A DNA stretch of 60,821 nt from Variovorax sp. CAN15 (GCF_030462475.1 NZ_JASMRZ010000004.1:57249-118069), one strand, 5' to 3'; shown: positions 27,200 through 36,183, numbered from the stretch's first letter. Notes: generated by a model from the letters alone, not told the origin. Translations and numbers: made by a program.

Positions 27200-27622
27200 A
27201 TGAAAAACAGAACCCTTGTCAGAGGCTTGTTCCTCATGGCGATAGCGCTGGCCTTCGGCCTGACCTCGCTTCGCTACCCCATCGGAGACTTGAGCCGCGC
27301 AGGCCCCGGTTTGTTCCCCGCCATGATCAGCGCGATGCTGCTGGTGATCGCGGTGTCGACCGTGATCCGGTCGTTCTTCGTGGAGCGCTTGGCACTGGAG
27401 TTCAACTTCAGGAACATCTCGCTGATCCTCGGCAGCCTCTGCGGCCTGGCGGTGATCTCCATGTACGTGAACATGATCGCCGGGATCATCTTCATGGTCT
27501 TCTGCTCGGGCTTCGCCGCGTCGTCCTATTCCGTGGTGCGCAACGTGAAGATCTCCGCCGGGCTGATCCTCATGGCGCTGGCCCTGCAGAAGCTGCTCGG
27601 CCTGAACCTGCCGCTGTATTGA
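27200..27622 (+). CDS. tctB: Tripartite tricarboxylate transporter, small membrane subunit TctB
   Basis: 140 residues from ATG 27200 (MKNRTLVRGLFLMAIALAFG), the usual TctB length. The frame is open 67 codons upstream, but that part is not TctB-like. Four hydrophobic helices and the early GPGLFPAMIS motif (family R/AGPGxFP) are diagnostic of the subunit. It forms the membrane complex with TctA, next downstream after 16 bp. The ribosome site at this ATG is weak, so ATG 27137 cannot be ruled out. No gene for the periplasmic binding protein TctC is next to it, which is common for this family in Comamonadaceae, where many orphan TctC proteins are encoded elsewhere. Confidence 0.88.
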   Translation: MKNRTLVRGLFLMAIALAFGLTSLRYPIGDLSRAGPGLFPAMISAMLLVIAVSTVIRSFFVERLALEFNFRNISLILGSLCGLAVISMYVNMIAGIIFMVFCSGFAASSYSVVRNVKISAGLILMALALQKLLGLNLPLY

Positions 27623-27638
27623 GGAAAGACACGAGATC

Positions 27639-29165
27639 ATGGAAGTCCTCAACAACCTCGCGTTCGGGTTCTCGCATGCCCTGACCATGCAGAACCTGCT
27701 GTTCTGCGCCATCGGCTGCACGGTGGGCACGCTCGTCGGCCTGTTGCCCGGCCTCGGCCCGCTGGCCACCATCAGCCTGCTGCTGCCGCTGACCTATTCA
27801 ATTCCCACCACCGGCGCGCTCATCATGCTGGCCGGCATCTACTACGGCGCGCAGTACGGCGACAGCGTCAGCGCCATCACGATGAAGATCCCGCATGCGA
27901 GCAGCATCGTGGCCTGCATCGACGGCTATGCGATGACGCTCAAGGGCCAGACCGGCCTTGCGCTTTTCACCGCGGGCTTCTCCAGCTTCATAGGCGGCAC
28001 GGTCGCCATCCTGGTGCTGTCGTTCCTCGCGCCCGTGCTCGGCGAAGTGGCCTTCCTGTTCGGCCCCGCCGACTACGTCGCGATGATGCTCGTGGGCTTC
28101 GTGTGCGTGAGCTTCGTGACCACCGGCAGCCTGCTCAACGGCCTGGCGATGTGCATGATCGGCGTGCTGCTCGGCACCATCGGCACCGACGTGAACAGCG
28201 GCATGCAGCGCTTCACGCTCGACCTGCCGTTCCTGGTCGACGGCGTGGGCATCGTGAGCATCGCGCTGGGCTGCTTCGGCATTGCAGAGATCACCAAGAA
28301 CCTCGACTCGCGCGAGGAGCGCTCGCCCTTCAACGGCAAGATCAACCTGATCCCGACCTGGGCCGAGTTCAAGCGGATCATTCCTAGCGCCCTGCGCGGC
28401 AGCGTTGTCGGCTCCTTCCTGGGCATCCTGCCCGGCGGCGGCCCGACCATCGCCCAGTTCGCCGCCTACGCGATCGACAAGAAGGTCAGCAAGTACAAGC
28501 ACGAGATCGGCACCGGCTGCATCGAAGGCGTGGCCGGCCAGGCCGCGGCCGACGAGGCCGCCGCGCGCACCAGCTTCATTCCGCTGATGAGCATCGGCAT
28601 TCCCGAGAACGCCGTCATGGCGCTGATGCTGGCCGCCTTCATCATCAAGGGCATCCAGCCCGGCCCGAACATGATCGCCAGCCACCCCGAACTCTTCTGG
28701 GGCCTGGTGGCCAGCATGTGGATCGGCAACGTGTTCCTGCTGGTGCTGAACGTGCCGCTGGTGCGCTACTGGCTGTCGGTGTTCAAGATCCCGTATGCGG
28801 TGCTGTTCCCATCGATCCTGTTCTTCTGCTGCATCGGCACCTACAGCGTGAACAACAGCATGGAAGACATCTTCATCACCGCTGCCTTCGGCTTCATGGG
28901 CTACATGTTCATGCGGCTGGAGCTCGACGCGGCGCCGTTGATGCTGGGCTTCATCCTCGGCCCGATGCTGGAGGAGAACTTCCGCCGCGCGATGCTGCTG
29001 AGCCGCGGCAGCTTCGGCATCTTCGCCACCCGCCCGATCAGCGCCACGCTGCTGAGCCTGGTCGGCGTGTTCATCGTGTGGCAGGTGGCTTCGTTCCTGA
29101 TCAAGGTGCGCAAGAGCAAGGGCGTGGCCCTGCCGCCGCAGCCCGTGGCGGCGATGGAGGAATAA
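27639..29165 (+). CDS. tctA: Tripartite tricarboxylate transporter, large membrane subunit TctA
   Basis: 508 residues with about 12 membrane segments, standard length. Conserved TctA runs are visible: GTLVGLLPGLGPLATISLLL near the N-terminus, YYGAQYGDS (G-x-x-YGG/D-S motif), and the mid-protein repeat GILPGGGPTIAQFAAYAIDK. Helix pairs and a C-terminal amphipathic tail follow. It uses an ion gradient to import citrate or other carboxylates captured by a TctC protein; the substrate is not evident. It follows tctB in the same transcript and ends before a hairpin-rich intergenic region. Confidence 0.93.
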   Translation: MEVLNNLAFGFSHALTMQNLLFCAIGCTVGTLVGLLPGLGPLATISLLLPLTYSIPTTGALIMLAGIYYGAQYGDSVSAITMKIPHASSIVACIDGYAMTLKGQTGLALFTAGFSSFIGGTVAILVLSFLAPVLGEVAFLFGPADYVAMMLVGFVCVSFVTTGSLLNGLAMCMIGVLLGTIGTDVNSGMQRFTLDLPFLVDGVGIVSIALGCFGIAEITKNLDSREERSPFNGKINLIPTWAEFKRIIPSALRGSVVGSFLGILPGGGPTIAQFAAYAIDKKVSKYKHEIGTGCIEGVAGQAAADEAAARTSFIPLMSIGIPENAVMALMLAAFIIKGIQPGPNMIASHPELFWGLVASMWIGNVFLLVLNVPLVRYWLSVFKIPYAVLFPSILFFCCIGTYSVNNSMEDIFITAAFGFMGYMFMRLELDAAPLMLGFILGPMLEENFRRAMLLSRGSFGIFATRPISATLLSLVGVFIVWQVASFLIKVRKSKGVALPPQPVAAMEE

Positions 29166-29218
29166 ACAAGCCGAGCCAAGCCTGGTTGCCGCTTCGGCGG
29201 CAAGCAATGAGAGACCGT

Positions 29219-29262
29219 GTTCGCCGCGTTGCCCACCCAGGGTCACGCGGCGAACTGCTTTT
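29219..29262. terminator. Inverted repeat between tctA and the AraC gene
   Basis: GTTCGCCGCG (29219-29228) is perfectly complementary to CGCGGCGAAC (29246-29255), followed by TGCTTTT. A smaller hairpin TTGCCGC-TTCG-GCGGCAA lies just before it at 29186-29203. Located between convergent genes, so a two-way terminator is likely, although the U-tract is short. Confidence 0.5.
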
Positions 29263-29286
29263 GGACGGCCTCGCTGGCGCGCGCCG

Positions 29287-30192
29287 TCAGTGCATGCGAG
29301 CGAACTTCCCCGGCGGCTGCCCCACATGACGGCTGAACGCCGTGCTGAAGGTGCTGGCCGAGCCGTAGCCCACCCGCTCGGCCACTTCCGCGATCGCCAG
29401 CTCGTCGCCGCGCAGAAGCTGCTTGGCCAGGGCCATGCGCCACGAGAGCAGGTATTCCATCGGAGGCATGCCGACGGCGCGGTTGAAGCGATCGAAGAAG
29501 GCCGAGCGCGACAGCGCGCTCTTGCGCGCCAGTTGTTCCACCGTCCAGCCGCGCGCGGGGTCGCCATGCATGTGGCGGAACGCGGCAGCGAGCCGCTTGT
29601 CCGCCAGGCCGCGCAGCAGACCGGGCGGCGCCTCTTCGCCGGAGGTGGTGCGCAGGGCTTCCACCAGCAGCACTTCCACGAGCCGGGTGAGCACTAGCCC
29701 GCGACCCGGCTTGCGTTCCAGCGATTCCTCGCGCACCAGCTGGGTCAGCAGCGGCAGCTTCTGCGAACCCCGCACGTGCAGCACGGCGGGAAGCAGCGAC
29801 ACCAGCATCGCCGAATCGGGCGAGTCGAACTCGAAGTAGCCGCCCAGCATCCGCACCTCGGGCCGCCCGCCGCGCGTGCCGTGGCGTATCTCGCTGCCGC
29901 TCGTGTCAAGGGCCGCCTCGCGCGCGTCGATGGGCACCGGCGTGCCCGGCTCCAGGCTCGTCATCGTGAAGCCGGGCGTGGTGGGCAGCAGCACGAAGTC
30001 TCCCGCGGCGAGCGTCAGCGTTTCCTCTCCATCGACCGACAGCAGGCAGCTGCCTTCGAGCAGCGCGCAGAAGCTCGGCAGGCCGAACTGCGTGTAGCGC
30101 ACGCCCCAGCGTCCGGCCCCGCTGATCACCTTGGAGAACACCGCCCGGGGCTTGAGCAGCGCGATTACCTGCGACAGCGGGTCGATGGCCAT
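29287..30192 (-). CDS. AraC-family regulator with cupin_6-type sensor domain
   Basis: 301 residues. The N-terminal part is a cupin-like sensor (QFGLPSFCALLEGSCLLSVD, then LAAGDFVLLPTTPGFTM) found in AraC regulators of the AraC_binding/cupin_6 group. Residues about 195-300 form the twin helix-turn-helix: WTVEQLARKSALSRSAFFDR and LAIAEVAERVGYGSASTFST, ending RHVGQPPGKFARMH. It is divergent from a short-chain dehydrogenase gene 115 bp away, the most probable target. The space between holds GGACT...AGTCC (30218-30240). Relatives commonly regulate a neighbouring oxidoreductase; the inducer is unknown. Confidence 0.88.
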   Translation of the reverse strand: MAIDPLSQVIALLKPRAVFSKVISGAGRWGVRYTQFGLPSFCALLEGSCLLSVDGEETLTLAAGDFVLLPTTPGFTMTSLEPGTPVPIDAREAALDTSGSEIRHGTRGGRPEVRMLGGYFEFDSPDSAMLVSLLPAVLHVRGSQKLPLLTQLVREESLERKPGRGLVLTRLVEVLLVEALRTTSGEEAPPGLLRGLADKRLAAAFRHMHGDPARGWTVEQLARKSALSRSAFFDRFNRAVGMPPMEYLLSWRMALAKQLLRGDELAIAEVAERVGYGSASTFSTAFSRHVGQPPGKFARMH

Positions 30193-30307
30193 GGCTGGAC
30201 TTTCGCAAACAAATGATGGACTGATGATTGTAGTTAGTCCGGCAGATCGAGCCTATCGTACGGGCTCCTTCCAACCGTTCATTCACTCATCCACGCAGAG
30301 GACCCCC

Positions 30308-31057
30308 ATGAAGACTGTTCTGATCACCGGCTGCTCGTCCGGCTACGGCCTTGCCACCGCGCGCCATTTCCATGCCCAGGGCTGGAACGTCATCGCGACC
30401 ATGCGCAAGCCGCAAGACGGGCTGTTCGAAGACTCCTCGCGCATGCGCGTGCTGGCGCTCGACGTGACCCGGCCCGAGAGCATCGCGGCCACGCTCGACG
30501 CGGCAGGCCCTGTCGACGTGCTGGTCAACAACGCCGGCATCGGCCTGTTCGGCGCCTTCGAGGCCACGCCGATGGCAACCACGCGCGAACTCTTCGAGAC
30601 CAACACCTTCGGCGTGATGGCCATGACGCAGGCCGTGCTACCCAGCTTCCGCGAGCGCCGCAAGGGCGTGATCGTCAACGTGACCTCGAGCGCGACCCTC
30701 GCGCCCATGCCGCTGGTTGCCGTCTACACGGCCAGCAAGACCGCAATCGAAGGTTTCACCGCCTCGCTGGCTCACGAACTCGAGGCATTCGATGTCGCCG
30801 TGAAACTCGTCGAACCCGGCTACGCCCCCACGACGCGATTCACCGAAAACGGTGGCGAGCGCATGCAAGGCCTCATCACCGAGCCGTATGCGCCCCTTGC
30901 GCAGTCGATCTTCGGCATGTTGACCCAGACCACCCAGCTGACGAAGGAATCCGATGTCGCCGAGGCAGTCTGGCGCGCGGCCAACGATACGACGGGGCAA
31001 CTGCGCTTCCCGGCGGGCGCCGATGCGGTCGCGCTGGCCAGGCAGGCTGCGGGCTGA
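30308..31057 (+). CDS. Short-chain dehydrogenase/reductase
   Basis: 249 residues from ATG 30308 (MKTVLITGCSSGYGLATARH). Classical SDR: the cofactor motif TGCSSGYG (TGxxxGxG) at 7-14, VNNAGIG near 75, catalytic Ser in VNVTSSAT, and the YTASK (Y-x-x-x-K) pair about residues 140-144. The order of motifs and length fit an NAD(P)H-dependent oxidoreductase. The substrate is not shown. Divergent from an AraC regulator that probably controls it; the next gene, a protease-nuclease, starts 121 bp later on the same strand. Confidence 0.9.
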   Translation: MKTVLITGCSSGYGLATARHFHAQGWNVIATMRKPQDGLFEDSSRMRVLALDVTRPESIAATLDAAGPVDVLVNNAGIGLFGAFEATPMATTRELFETNTFGVMAMTQAVLPSFRERRKGVIVNVTSSATLAPMPLVAVYTASKTAIEGFTASLAHELEAFDVAVKLVEPGYAPTTRFTENGGERMQGLITEPYAPLAQSIFGMLTQTTQLTKESDVAEAVWRAANDTTGQLRFPAGADAVALARQAAG

Positions 31058-31178
31058 AGTAGCCATTCATCGCGGCCAGGCTGTCATCCGGCTGACGCTG
31101 TCCGCCGGTTCAATGGCCCGCAGCCGCGCGCTTCGTCCGGACCGCGCATCCTGCTTTTCCACAGCAAGGGGGACCGCC

Positions 31179-33308
31179 GTGAACGAAGATGCGATCGACG
31201 CCTTCAAGGCCAGCCTGGAGCGCACCGCCGCCGAGCGCGAACAGGTGAGGAAACTGGTGGCCGAAGGCCGCTGGCGCGATGCGGAGCCCGACATCGACCG
31301 CTCGCGCGCCTATGCGGCGCGGCATCGCACGCTCATGTCGCGCAGCGGCGCGGAGTCCATCACCGGCGACACCGAGGACTTCCAGCGCGCCAGTTTCCTG
31401 TCGCAGGGCGCGATCACAGCCCGGGCCGTCGGCTACGTCGAGGTCAACTACGGCACCAAGGCGGAAGTCGGTACGGGCTTCATGGTCAGCCCCGGTCTCT
31501 TCATCACCAACCGCCACGTCATCGAAGACGAAGCTGCGGCGCGCGGCGCACAGGTGACCTTCTTCCGCGAGCTCGACGAGCGCGGCGTGCCCCGGCCCAC
31601 CACGACCTTCCTGCTCGACCCCGACCGCTTCGCGCTGTTCTCGCCCGACGACCAGCTCGACTACGCGCTCGTCGCGCTGGGCCGCCGGCAGTCGGGGCTG
31701 GCCGAGGCGGCAGATCTCGGCTTCTGCGCGCTCTCGGACCAGCCCGACAAGCATGTGCTCGGGATGAACACGAACATCGTCCAGCACCCTTCCGGCTGGC
31801 CCAAGATGATCTCGGTGCGCAACAACATCCTGACGGCGCGTACCGACCGCACCTTGCTGTACGAGACCGACACGGAGCAGGGCTCCTCGGGCTCCCCGGT
31901 GTTCAACGACGACTGGCAGCTGGTGGCCCTGCATCACTGGGGAGAGCCCTTCATCGACCGCAGCGCGCTCGGCGACAAGGTGCCGCAGAACGTGAACGAG
32001 GGCGTGCGCATCAGCGCCATCTACAGGGACCTTGCCAGCCGCATGGGCGCGCTGCCAGCCGAATGGCAGGCCTTGCTGCGCCAGGCGCTCGCGGCGGCGG
32101 CCAACGCCCCGGCCACGGGGAGCGACCGCCGGCTCTCGCCGCCCCGGCCCTCGGCACGGGAAGCCAGGGCCATAGCCATCACGAACCCAACCACGGAGCA
32201 ACAGACCATGGCCACCTCGAGCAGCGCTTTGCCTTCCAACTCCATCCGGCTTACCGTGCCCATCGAGCTGACGATCAGCATCGGGCAGGCGGTGCAGGCG
32301 CAGCCGGTGGTCGTCGTCGCGCAGTCTTCCGCGCTCGACACCGATGCCGGGCAGCCGAAGGTGCTGGCCCGCGGCGCCGAGGCCGTGCAGGTCGACCAGG
32401 ACTACGCCAACCGCAACGGCTACGACTCGGGCTTCATTCCCGGGCTGGAGTTGCCGCTGCCCGAGCCTTCCCGCACGCTGGCTCGGCAGATCGCCCCGCT
32501 GCGGGCGGAAGAGCCCGACGCCGCCGCCGGCGAGCTGAAATACGAGCACTTCAGCCTGAAGATCAACAAGTCCAGGCGCATCGCCGTCTTCACCGCGACC
32601 AACATCGATGGCGAAACCTACCTGGAAATCGACCGCAAGACCGGCCAGCCCAATGCCTCCGAAGGCGAGGTGTGGTTCAAGGACCCGCGCGTGAGCGCGA
32701 GCTTCGTGCTCGACCAGACCTTCTACTCGGCATGGTCGACCTACTTCGACCGTGGCCATCTGACGCGGCGTACCGACCCGACCTGGGGCCCCGTCGAAGA
32801 CGCCTCGCGCGCCAATGCAGACACCTTCCACTTCACCAACTGCTCGCCGCAGCATTTCAGGTTCAACCAGAGCGCGCGCTACTGGCAGGGGCTGGAGCGC
32901 TACGTGCTGGAAAACGGCACGCTTGCCGGCGACGTGAGGCGCAGGCTGGCCGTGTTCCAGGGGCCGATCTTCGACGACAAGATCGACCTGTGGGCCGACG
33001 ACGTGCAGATCCCGTCGTCGTTCTTCAAGATCGTGGTGTGGATGGGGCAGGCTGGCCCCAAGGCCGTGGGGCTGGTGGCCGATCAGTCGAAGCTGCTGTC
33101 GGAACCCCGGCGCAGCCTCGGCACGCCGCAGGCGTTGGCTTCGGTGGACGTGAACCAGTGGCGCGTGCCCGTCACCAGGATCGAGGCGCAGACGGGGCTG
33201 GACTTCGGCGAGCTGATCCGCTCGGCCGACACCATCGCCAGCGCCGATCAGCCGCGCGTGGGCGAGGGGCTGGTGCTCGTCACGAGCTTCGAGAGCATCA
33301 AGCTCTGA
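31179..33308 (+). CDS. Trypsin-like serine protease fused to a DRGH (DNA/RNA non-specific) endonuclease
   Basis: 709 residues from GTG 31179, with AAGGGGGA just upstream; the frame runs open further upstream but into the previous gene. Order: a charged helical lead (1-60); a trypsin-like protease domain (about 80-285) with catalytic His113 (FITNRHVIED), Asp161 (QLDYALV) and Ser237 (QGSSGSPVF); a Pro/Ala/Ser-rich linker (about 305-350); a hydrophobic beta segment (RLTVPIELTISIGQ); then a NucA/EndoG-type nuclease domain (about 450-705) with DRGH at 524-527 (YFDRGHLTRR) and the metal-site Asn554 (FTNCSPQHF), followed by the N..W..E pattern. All catalytic residues are present. No signal peptide is seen, so it is probably cytosolic. 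Composition matches the chromosome. A regulated suicidal or antiphage nuclease released by proteolysis is one possible reading; it is inference. Confidence 0.9.
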   Translation: MNEDAIDAFKASLERTAAEREQVRKLVAEGRWRDAEPDIDRSRAYAARHRTLMSRSGAESITGDTEDFQRASFLSQGAITARAVGYVEVNYGTKAEVGTGFMVSPGLFITNRHVIEDEAAARGAQVTFFRELDERGVPRPTTTFLLDPDRFALFSPDDQLDYALVALGRRQSGLAEAADLGFCALSDQPDKHVLGMNTNIVQHPSGWPKMISVRNNILTARTDRTLLYETDTEQGSSGSPVFNDDWQLVALHHWGEPFIDRSALGDKVPQNVNEGVRISAIYRDLASRMGALPAEWQALLRQALAAAANAPATGSDRRLSPPRPSAREARAIAITNPTTEQQTMATSSSALPSNSIRLTVPIELTISIGQAVQAQPVVVVAQSSALDTDAGQPKVLARGAEAVQVDQDYANRNGYDSGFIPGLELPLPEPSRTLARQIAPLRAEEPDAAAGELKYEHFSLKINKSRRIAVFTATNIDGETYLEIDRKTGQPNASEGEVWFKDPRVSASFVLDQTFYSAWSTYFDRGHLTRRTDPTWGPVEDASRANADTFHFTNCSPQHFRFNQSARYWQGLERYVLENGTLAGDVRRRLAVFQGPIFDDKIDLWADDVQIPSSFFKIVVWMGQAGPKAVGLVADQSKLLSEPRRSLGTPQALASVDVNQWRVPVTRIEAQTGLDFGELIRSADTIASADQPRVGEGLVLVTSFESIKL
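32195..32210 (+). promoter_or_regulatory. Possible internal translation start for the nuclease part
   Basis: Inside the fusion gene, GGAG (32195-32198) lies 9 bases before an in-frame ATG (32208, Met344). This is exactly at the linker between protease and nuclease. Initiation there would give a nuclease-only protein of 366 residues. The spacing is as good as at genuine starts in this window, but chance cannot be excluded. Confidence 0.4.
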
Positions 33309-33628
33309 CGGCCGGCTTCAGCCCGCCGCAGCCGCAGTGGCGGGCGAGGTCTTGTAGCCGTCACCCGAGCGCACGAACAGAAAACCCTGCCGTGCGTTGC
33401 CCTCCGCGTCGACCGGAACACCGGCGGCTCGCAGGGCCGAAACTCTCGCGCCGGTTTCCATGTCTCACGGCAGCTTCAAGGCAATGGTTGCGTTGTGGAC
33501 CATCCGCCTCGCCAAGTTCGTACCCTCATGCTCTCTTGCGGCTCGCTGACCCGAAAAGCTTTCCAGGGGCCCGCGTTTTTATTAATGAGGGAGGCGCGGG
33601 CCTCCCGGAAACGTCGTTGCGCTGCTTC
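33309..33628. other. Intergenic region with a possible small minus-strand gene
   Basis: 320 bp between the convergent protease-nuclease and MHS-transporter genes. Apart from one minus-strand frame of 47 codons (33318-33461), nothing coding is visible. No strong hairpin with a T-tract was seen. Confidence 0.5.
33318..33461 (-). CDS. Hypothetical 47-residue peptide
   Basis: ATG 33461 to stop 33318, reading METGARVSALRAAGVPVDAE, then GFLFVRSGDGYKTS and an Ala-rich end. Just before it in the same frame, separated by one stop codon, is MVHNATIALKLP, which resembles the first strand of ribbon-helix-helix proteins. The pair could be a decayed small regulator gene. It has no recognised family and no clear ribosome site. 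Confidence 0.25.
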   Translation of the reverse strand: METGARVSALRAAGVPVDAEGNARQGFLFVRSGDGYKTSPATAAAAG

Positions 33629-34981
33629 CTACTTGTCGTGATGCAGGTAGCTCGCCTGCTTCGGCAGCAGCAGGCTCACGCTGAAGGCCACGACCATCAT
33701 GGCCGTCACGTACCAGTAGAAGTACGACTCGTGCCCGATCGACTTCAGGCCCAGCGCCACGTACTCGGCGCTGCCGCCGAAGATCGCGTTGCCCACCGCG
33801 TAGGACAGGCCCACGCCCAGCGCGCGGATCTCGGGCGGGAACATCTCCGCCTTCACGATGCCGCTGATCGAGGTGTAGAAGCTCACCACCGCCAGCGCGA
33901 GGGTGATCAGCGCTCCGGCCACCAGCGGGCTGCCGACGTTCTGCAGGTTGCTCAGCACCGGCACTGTCATCAGCGCACCCAGCGCGCCGAACAGCAGCAT
34001 GTTGCTGCGGCGGCCGATGCGGTCCGACAGGGCGCCGAACAGCGGCTGCATGCACATGTAGATGAACAGGCAGGCCGTCATCACGTTGCTGGCGGTCTTG
34101 ATCGACATGCCGGCCGAGTTCACCAGGTACTTCTGCATGTACGTGGTGAAGGTGTAGAAGATCAGCGAGCCGCCGGCCGTGTAGCCCAGCACCACGAAGA
34201 AGGCGCGCTTGTGGTGGGTGAACAGCTCGCGCATCGAGCCCGCGCCCTTGGCGGCGCGGGTCTTGTTGCTGGCGGTCTCGGTCAGCGTGCGGCGCAGCAT
34301 GAGTGCCACCACGGCCGCCACGGCGCCGAGCACGAAGGGAATGCGCCAGCCCCAGGCCTTGAGCTCGGCTTCGTCGAGCACCTGCTGCAGCACCACCACG
34401 ACCACCACCGCGAGCAGCTGGCCGCCGATCAGCGTGACGTACTGGAACGACGAGAAGAAGCCGCGCTGGCCGCGCATGGCGACTTCGCTCATGTAGGTGG
34501 CGGTGGTGCCGTATTCACCACCCACCGACAGGCCCTGCAGCAGCCGCGCGGCCAGCAGCAGCGCCGGAGCTGCCGCGCCGATCTGCGCATAGGTGGGCAG
34601 GCAGGCGATGACCAGCGAGCCCACGCACATCATGACCACCGAGGTGACCATCGAGGTCTTGCGGCCCTTGCGGTCGGCGATGCGGCCGAACAGCCAGCCG
34701 CCGATCGGGCGCATCAGGAAGCCGGCGGCGAATACGCCGGCCGTGTTCAGCAGCTGCACCGTCGGGTCAGACTTCGGGAAGAAGGCCGGCGCGAAGTAGA
34801 TGGCGCAGAAGGCATAGACGTAGAAGTCGAACCACTCCACCAGGTTGCCGGACGAGGCGGCGAAGATGGCGAAGATGCGCTTGCGCTTTTCCTCGAAGGT
34901 ATAGGGCGTGTTGTTGTTGGCGGTGGCGGTTGCCGCGTCGGGGCTGGAAGCGCCGGCGGCCGCGCTTGCGGTGGCGGTCAT
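33629..34981 (-). CDS. MHS-family MFS transporter (KgtP/ProP-like)
   Basis: 450 residues, 12 membrane helices. It begins with a low-complexity Ala/Thr/Asn lead of about 25 residues, then [24 protein letters not shown] helix 1 ([15 protein letters not shown]), the classic metabolite:H+ symporter (MHS) signature. [20 protein letters not shown] is the family loop 2-3 motif. Substrates in this group include 2-oxoglutarate, citrate, proline and shikimate. AAGGA precedes ATG 34981. The gene starts inside the end of a truncated peptide-binding-protein gene, so it is likely transcribed from the same operon; the import of a product or substrate of the FAD oxidase/M81 peptidase pair is possible. Confidence 0.9.
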   Translation of the reverse strand: MTATASAAAGASSPDAATATANNNTPYTFEEKRKRIFAIFAASSGNLVEWFDFYVYAFCAIYFAPAFFPKSDPTVQLLNTAGVFAAGFLMRPIGGWLFGRIADRKGRKTSMVTSVVMMCVGSLVIACLPTYAQIGAAAPALLLAARLLQGLSVGGEYGTTATYMSEVAMRGQRGFFSSFQYVTLIGGQLLAVVVVVVLQQVLDEAELKAWGWRIPFVLGAVAAVVALMLRRTLTETASNKTRAAKGAGSMRELFTHHKRAFFVVLGYTAGGSLIFYTFTTYMQKYLVNSAGMSIKTASNVMTACLFIYMCMQPLFGALSDRIGRRSNMLLFGALGALMTVPVLSNLQNVGSPLVAGALITLALAVVSFYTSISGIVKAEMFPPEIRALGVGLSYAVGNAIFGGSAEYVALGLKSIGHESYFYWYVTAMMVVAFSVSLLLPKQASYLHHDK

Positions 34982-36131
34982 GAAAGGGATCCTTGTCTCT
35001 GGCTGCGGCCCGCGGCGTCAGGAAGAAAATGCCCTTGTAGCCGGCGTCGGCGAGCATCTTCTTGGCCTTGGCGACGTCGGCCTTGCGGTAGGGCTCGGCG
35101 CCGGCCGCGGTGTCGTTGGGGCTGCCGCAGATGAAGTAAGTGGCGCAGTAGGCCATGCGCATGTCGAGCGGGAAGCCCATGGCCGCCATGAAGCGCTCCT
35201 GGCTCACGGCCTGCAGCAGCGCCTGTCGCACCTTCGGGTTGTTGAAGGGCGGATGCAGCTGGTTCATCACCAGGAAGCCCTGGTAGGCGCCGCCCGAACC
35301 GATCTTCACGCCAGGGTCGGTGCGCAACGGCGCGATGTAGTCGGGCGGAAGCTGCTCGATGATGTCGACCTCGCCGCGCTTGAGGGCAGCCACCGCGCTG
35401 TTGGCGTCGGGCAGGTAGAGCCATTCGACGCGGTCGAAGCTGCTCTTCTTGCTGCCGGCCAGGCCGCTCGGCGGTTCGCTGCGCGCCACGTAGTTGGGGT
35501 TGCGCACGAACACCGCCTTGTTGCCCGGCACCCATTCGTCGCGCTTGAAGACGTAGGGGCCGGAGCCCAGCACTTCGGTCAGCGGCGCGGTGGCGGGCAT
35601 CTTCGCCAGCCGCTCGGGCAAGACCACCGGCGGAAAGCCCGAGGGCTTGGCCAGCGCGTCGAGCACCATGCCGAAGGGTTCTTTGAGCGTGAGCGTGAAG
35701 CTGCGCGCGTCGGTGGCCTTCCACTCGGCGCCGCTGGCCGTCATGGCGCGGCCCAGGCTGTCGCGCGCGGCCCAGCGCTGCAGCGATGCGACCGCGTCGG
35801 CCGAGGTGACGGCGCTGCCGTCGGAGAACTTGAGGTTGGGGCGCAGCGTGAAGCTCCACTGCTTGCCGTCCTTCGAGGTGGTGTACTTCTCCACCATCTG
35901 CGGCTGCGGCTTGCCGTTCGCGTCCTGCGCGAAGAGCGTGTCGTACACCATGTAGCCGAAGTTGCGCGAGATGTAGGCGGTGGTGAAGGTCGGGTCGAGA
36001 ATCTTCAGGTCGGCATGCGCCACCACCTTCAGCGTCTTGGGCTGCGGCGTCTGGGCATGCGCGGGAAGGCTCGCCGCGAAGGCGGTGGAAAGGGCCAGGG
36101 CGGCGAGAGCGCCAAGCGTCCGTCGTTTCAT
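34767..36131 (-). pseudogene. Peptide ABC-transporter binding protein (family 5), C-terminus lost
   Basis: From ATG 36131 (GGAG upstream; signal peptide ending AASLPAHAQT) the frame reads as a DppA/OppA-type substrate-binding protein. It has LKILDPTFTTAYISRNFGYM, then GKQWSFTLRPNLKFSDGSAV and LGSGPYVFKRDEW, up to about residue 365 (AKKMLADAGYKG, 35030). There, family similarity stops. The frame runs 88 codons more, antisense in quality and overlapping the start of the MHS gene. Normal family length is about 500-530, so the last third and the permease/ATPase genes that usually follow are missing. A deletion joining this gene to the transporter is the simplest cause. The remaining protein probably cannot close around a peptide. 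Confidence 0.8.
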
Positions 36132-36183
36132 CGTCGGTTCTCCAGTGTGTGCAGGCAGCAAAAAGAAGGAAGGAAAGAAAGGC

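Noticed and set aside
30954..31178. Extension of the protease-nuclease upstream into the SDR gene
   Set aside because: The 75 codons overlap the end of the dehydrogenase and are unlike the rest; GTG 31179 has AAGGGGGA at good distance.
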